A DNA stretch of 64,000 bases from Mya arenaria (Eukaryota; Mollusca; Bivalvia; Myida; Myidae). A model generated the notes under the pieces. It made no database searches. It was given only the letters and a program-made list of their open reading frames with translations, and was not told the origin of the DNA. The DNA lies in assembly GCF_026914265.1 (NCBI RefSeq), contig NC_069124.1, positions 90,548,628 through 90,612,627 on the forward strand, read 5' to 3'. Below are positions 60,826 through 64,000 of this stretch, piece after piece (positions within the stretch are counted from its first letter, which is position 1; each line of letters opens with the position of its first letter). The position numbers were made by a program, and so were the translations under genes.

Positions 60826-61584
60826 GTTAGTCTACAAAGTGCAGCCTCAGTGGTACATTGACAACCAGTATTGTCTTAGTCATTGTAAGCACTGAAGCCA
60901 CTATTGAATGTGCTGTTAAAATTATATAGCTATACTGATCTCACTCCTTAGGTGTTGTTACCTGGATGGTGTCGAGTATATATATATATATGAATGTTTT
61001 CTCTTCTAGATTTAATAATCTGATGTTAACTAAAGCTTACTAACCTGAAAATAACATATAACACGTTATTTCGAGCCGTTTTTAACTTTACAATATCTAA
61101 CTATCTATTATTTTAAAAGTTTATCAAACAGTTTTTTATCATGCATACTGCTAATATGTATACATTTGCCACTGGACTTTCTTGTCCACTGATTAATAAA
61201 ACAATTACTCAAATGATTGTATTAAAACTATAACTAGCTTATACAATCAACGAAATCAAATATGATTCTTTCTAATAACTTCTTACTATTTCATTGAGTT
61301 GAAATCATTTCCAGCCAATGTTATTCTTTAAAATCTTAAATAAATAAATTGATCAAATATATATAAACTTAATTCACATCTCTTCAGTCTTAGACCTTTC
61401 ACACTAACACGGTGATCCCTTTTTACACTTCACCCGGTCAACAGAATTAATCTACAAGTTAACATTACTATATGGGTCCATCTTAATTACGTCTTTTTCA
61501 ACTTTCTACCATTATATCTCAAACAACTGCATTCCAAACTCACTTTTCCTTAACGTTATTAAGTCAATTTATTGTCAAGTAAGA
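60826..61584. other. Intron 1 of STAP copy 2, first part
   Basis: The first about 150 bp align with copy 1 intron 1. The rest is AT-rich without recognised features and may include part of the following LINE's 5' region. Confidence 0.45.
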
Positions 61585-62825
61585 TTATGTGTAAAACATA
61601 TGGGCTCGCTATCTGATTTTTATGATTGTGATATTGGCCTTTTACAGGGAGAAATATTGTCACCGATTTTATTTTCAATGTTCGTTAATGATATAGAGCT
61701 ATATTTAAATGAAAATAACGATGCAGGTTTAACATTAGACCAACTTTCAATTTATTTGTTATCGTTTGCAGATGATGCTGTAATATTTTCTGATACTGTT
61801 GAAGGTCTTCAAAGATCTTTAAATAATTTGCATGCATATTGTGAAAAGTGGAAACTTAAGGTTAATGTTAATAAAACAGGGTTCATAGAAAATTTCTGAA
61901 AAGACTTCTTGGTGTAAAAATAAGCACTAGTAACTCTGCAATATATGGTGAACTAGGACGGTACCCTCTGTATGTTACTAGACATATACGAATTGTTAAA
62001 TATTTTCTTAAACTGTATCAATTTAAAAGAGACAATTGCATTTTATACAATACATTGCAAAGCCTTCGATATGATGCGGAAAATAACGCAAATTCAAACA
62101 ATTGGTGTTCTAATGTACGCACTATATTACAAAATGCAGGATTCAATGAAGTATGGTTATATCCGGAGTCGATTAATATTGATTATATTATTCCTAATTT
62201 TAGAAGAAGGTTAATCGACTCGTTTATTGGACATTGGAAAAATGATATAAACTCATTAAGTTCACTAGTGTTATACAGAGAACTAAAATGCACTATACAT
62301 ATGTCATCGTATATAGATAAATTGTATAGCTATAGACTTAGGAATATTATTGCTAGATTAAGATTGTCCTCTCATATGCTAAATGTTGAAAGAGGAAGAT
62401 ATGTTAATATTGAAAGAAATCAACGTAAATGTGTTTTATGTGTCCGTAATGATATCGAAGATGAATATCACTTTGTTTTGATTTGTCCGAAATATAATGA
62501 CATTAGGAAAAAATACATAACTAAATTTTACTATGCAAGACCAAGCATGTTTAAATTCATTCAATTATTAAACTCGGAAAATGCTGCATGTCTACGAAAA
62601 CTAGCTTTGTATTGCAAACATGCTTTTAAGCTACGATATACTGCTTTGAATAATAATGCTTAACTTTTAACATGTTGAAATCATTGTTAGTTCATATATG
62701 TATATATGTATAATGCACTCTCGCATTTATCAACTATTGCCATGCCATGTGTAATGTTATTGTAACAACGATGAACTGTATATGTTCAAGTTAACAATAA
62801 ATTTTCTGTTCTGTTCTGTTCTGTA
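61585..62825 (+). mobile_element. LINE fragment, 5'-truncated, with (TTCTG)n tail
   Basis: Reverse transcriptase with LLQGEILSPILFSMFVNDIE and the catalytic LLSFADDAVIFSDTVEGLQR (61600-61890), then KWKLKVNVNKT and a break. A second frame at 62055-62663 gives the C-terminal region with a zinc-knuckle-like CVLCVRNDIEDEYHFVLICP. A stretch between the palm and C-terminal parts is missing (about 61890). The 3' end has AATAAATTTTCTG followed by TTCTG repeats (62800-62825), a usual LINE tail. The clade differs from the LINE at 55-58 kb. Inactive. Confidence 0.85.
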
Positions 62826-62869
62826 ACAGTAATACAACAGTTACACAGCACGAGGCATCGCTGCCACCC

Positions 62870-63125
62870 GGTCTAGTAAACTGTACCAAAGCCGAACATT
62901 CAACTATCGCCATGATTGAGGCAATCCGGCAGCTTGTTACCCGTCTTTAAGTCCCATATATTTGCTTCAGTAACTAGTTTCAGCAAAGAACCCCTGCTCT
63001 TTCGCATTGACTGAGGCACTCCAGCAGTGGTACCTCGTTAACCGTCCTAAAGTCCCAGGTTTTCACTTCAGTAACTAGTATCACCATAGAACCCCTGCAC
63101 TATCACAATGATAGAGAGGAGATCC
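62870..63125. repeat. Tandem repeat, about 100-bp unit, 2.5 copies
   Basis: AAAGTCCCA/TAAGTCCCA, CTTCAGTAACTAGT and AGAACCCCTGC recur about 100 bp apart directly after the LINE tail. Confidence 0.75.
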
Positions 63126-63279
63126 CTGAGTAACCACTAGTTACCTTTGCCGTAACCATGATGACCTATCAGACTCCTTCTAGCCACCCACACTCATCAA
63201 ACTCCCTCGATCCTACTCCATCAGAGTCCAATTCAGACAAACTTTTCAAGTATGTGTAAGCTTATTTATACTCGAACCT

Positions 63280-63545
63280 AGGCAAGGCCCATTCGGCGAG
63301 TTCTCCGATAAGATTGTTAGCCATGTAAGTACTTTTTGGAGCAAAGTGCACAGACAGAATGTAACCCGTGTAAAGGCTACCTTGGTTCTTTAACGTGCAC
63401 CAGTATATAGCACTGTCACACGCGACCTCAATTTAACGTCCCTTCCGGAAGACGATTAGTATTTTTAGTGGTGCGGTGGGGAATCGAACTAGCGACCCCT
63501 GCATTGAGAGTTAAGTGTGTTACTAATAAATCACGGGTCCCCACG
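63280..63545 (-). mobile_element. tRNA-derived SINE, minus strand
   Basis: On the minus strand the head region ends with AGTTCGATTCC, which matches the RNA polymerase III B box (GGTTCGANTCC) at 10 of 11. The body contains CGTTAAATTGAGGTCGCGTG and GTGCACGTTAAAGAACCAAG, which resemble the conserved central domain of bivalve SINEs (Meta-domain type, from memory). The A box is weak, so the exact 5' end is unsure. Confidence 0.6.
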
Positions 63546-64000
63546 ACTTGAATCTTGCCTAATACCTCAGGACTGATTTTGAATAAAAACTTAGTGGAAC
63601 CACCTATTAACTGAATTAACTGCCGGTTTACAAATTGACTTATTTCAAAAAATTTGATTCCATATAATTATTATACACTTTTCATATCTCGACTGAAAAA
63701 AAATAAATACAATCTAAGTATCATAACTAACAACACTTTTTAACTTCCTGACCTATACTCATCACGGGACAGTATTGGTTTTTGTCAACTCTGGCCGGCC
63801 GCACAGAACAGCCATTGTTGTCAACGTTTAATATGGTTCGTAAATTTGACTGCTATAATGAAATGTTGTAATTTAATTGAAACGTTTAGTGGTATAAGTA
63901 GAAAAAAGCTGCTATATTCATTGTTTTATTTATTTTTTAACGAGGAAACATTTATTACATGTGTTTTTATAATAAAATGATTGTGATTGTGTTTCATTGT
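63546..64000. other. Intron 1 of STAP copy 2, conserved part to the window end
   Basis: From about 63740 this aligns with 29340-29600 of copy 1 (shared ACAGCCATTGTT, GTCAACGTTT and TTCATTGTTTTATTTATT). No coding sequence seen. Confidence 0.6.

Larger units (their letters stand above)
54270..64000 (+). repeat. Segmental duplication, copy 2 (continues past the window)
   Basis: Head-to-tail partner of 22838-54269. Unique blocks are in the same order as in copy 1 but are separated by insertions of their own: LINE at 55.3-57.8 kb, pogo fragment at 58.0-59.0 kb, LINE at 61.6-62.8 kb, and a SINE at 63.3-63.5 kb. It lacks the 55-bp minisatellite and the (ATT)n run of copy 1. Exon 1 is about 91 % identical between copies and non-coding blocks are lower, so the duplication is not recent. 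Confidence 0.85.

Overview
The window is AT-rich, intron-rich animal DNA with GT-AG introns. Its protein families, a hAT and a pogo transposon, two LINEs, and many minisatellites and dispersed repeats suggest a lophotrochozoan, most likely a bivalve mollusc. The taxon is inferred from style and gene content, not from a marker gene. No retroviral, LTR, Polinton or toxin element was recognised.

Layout. (1) 153-5492, plus strand: the last ten coding exons of an NBAS-like Golgi-ER tethering protein. (2) 7656-13175, minus strand: a complete seven-exon FAM221B gene, tail-to-tail with NBAS. (3) 13607-16016: a decayed hAT DNA transposon inserted 431 bp upstream of the FAM221B start codon. (4) 16962-20154, minus: a four-exon single-pass membrane protein (387 aa) with a small Cys-rich ectodomain and PPxY motifs, resembling the Shisa/CYYR1/WBP1 type. 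(5) 20885-22901, minus: a four-exon EF-hand protein with a long low-complexity tail (467 aa as modelled). (6) 28310-52607, plus: a 19-exon, 823-aa PH-SH2 adaptor of the STAP type with an unusually long tail of tyrosine motifs and an SH3 ligand. (7) 54270-64000: the start of a second, head-to-tail copy of the 31.4-kb segment 22838-54269. It carries a relic of the EF-hand exon, the conserved upstream region and an intact first exon of a second STAP-like gene (60730-60825), and is interrupted by two LINEs, a pogo/Tigger fragment, a SINE and microsatellites.

Exon phases were checked by hand for all five genes. Each model stays in one open frame with no internal stop: 470 aa of NBAS in the window, 314 aa FAM221B, 387 aa membrane protein, 467 aa EF-hand protein and 823 aa STAP.

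The most striking structure is the set of minisatellites, at least eleven arrays covering roughly a sixth of the window. Several begin exactly at, or contain, a 5' splice site. The clearest is in STAP intron 4: about 27 copies of a 54-bp unit made of the exon 4 tail, its splice donor and the first intron bases. Similar donor-linked repeats occur at STAP exon 2, FAM221B exon 4 and NBAS exon 5. The long antisense and sense ORFs over these arrays are by-products of stop-free units and are not called as genes.
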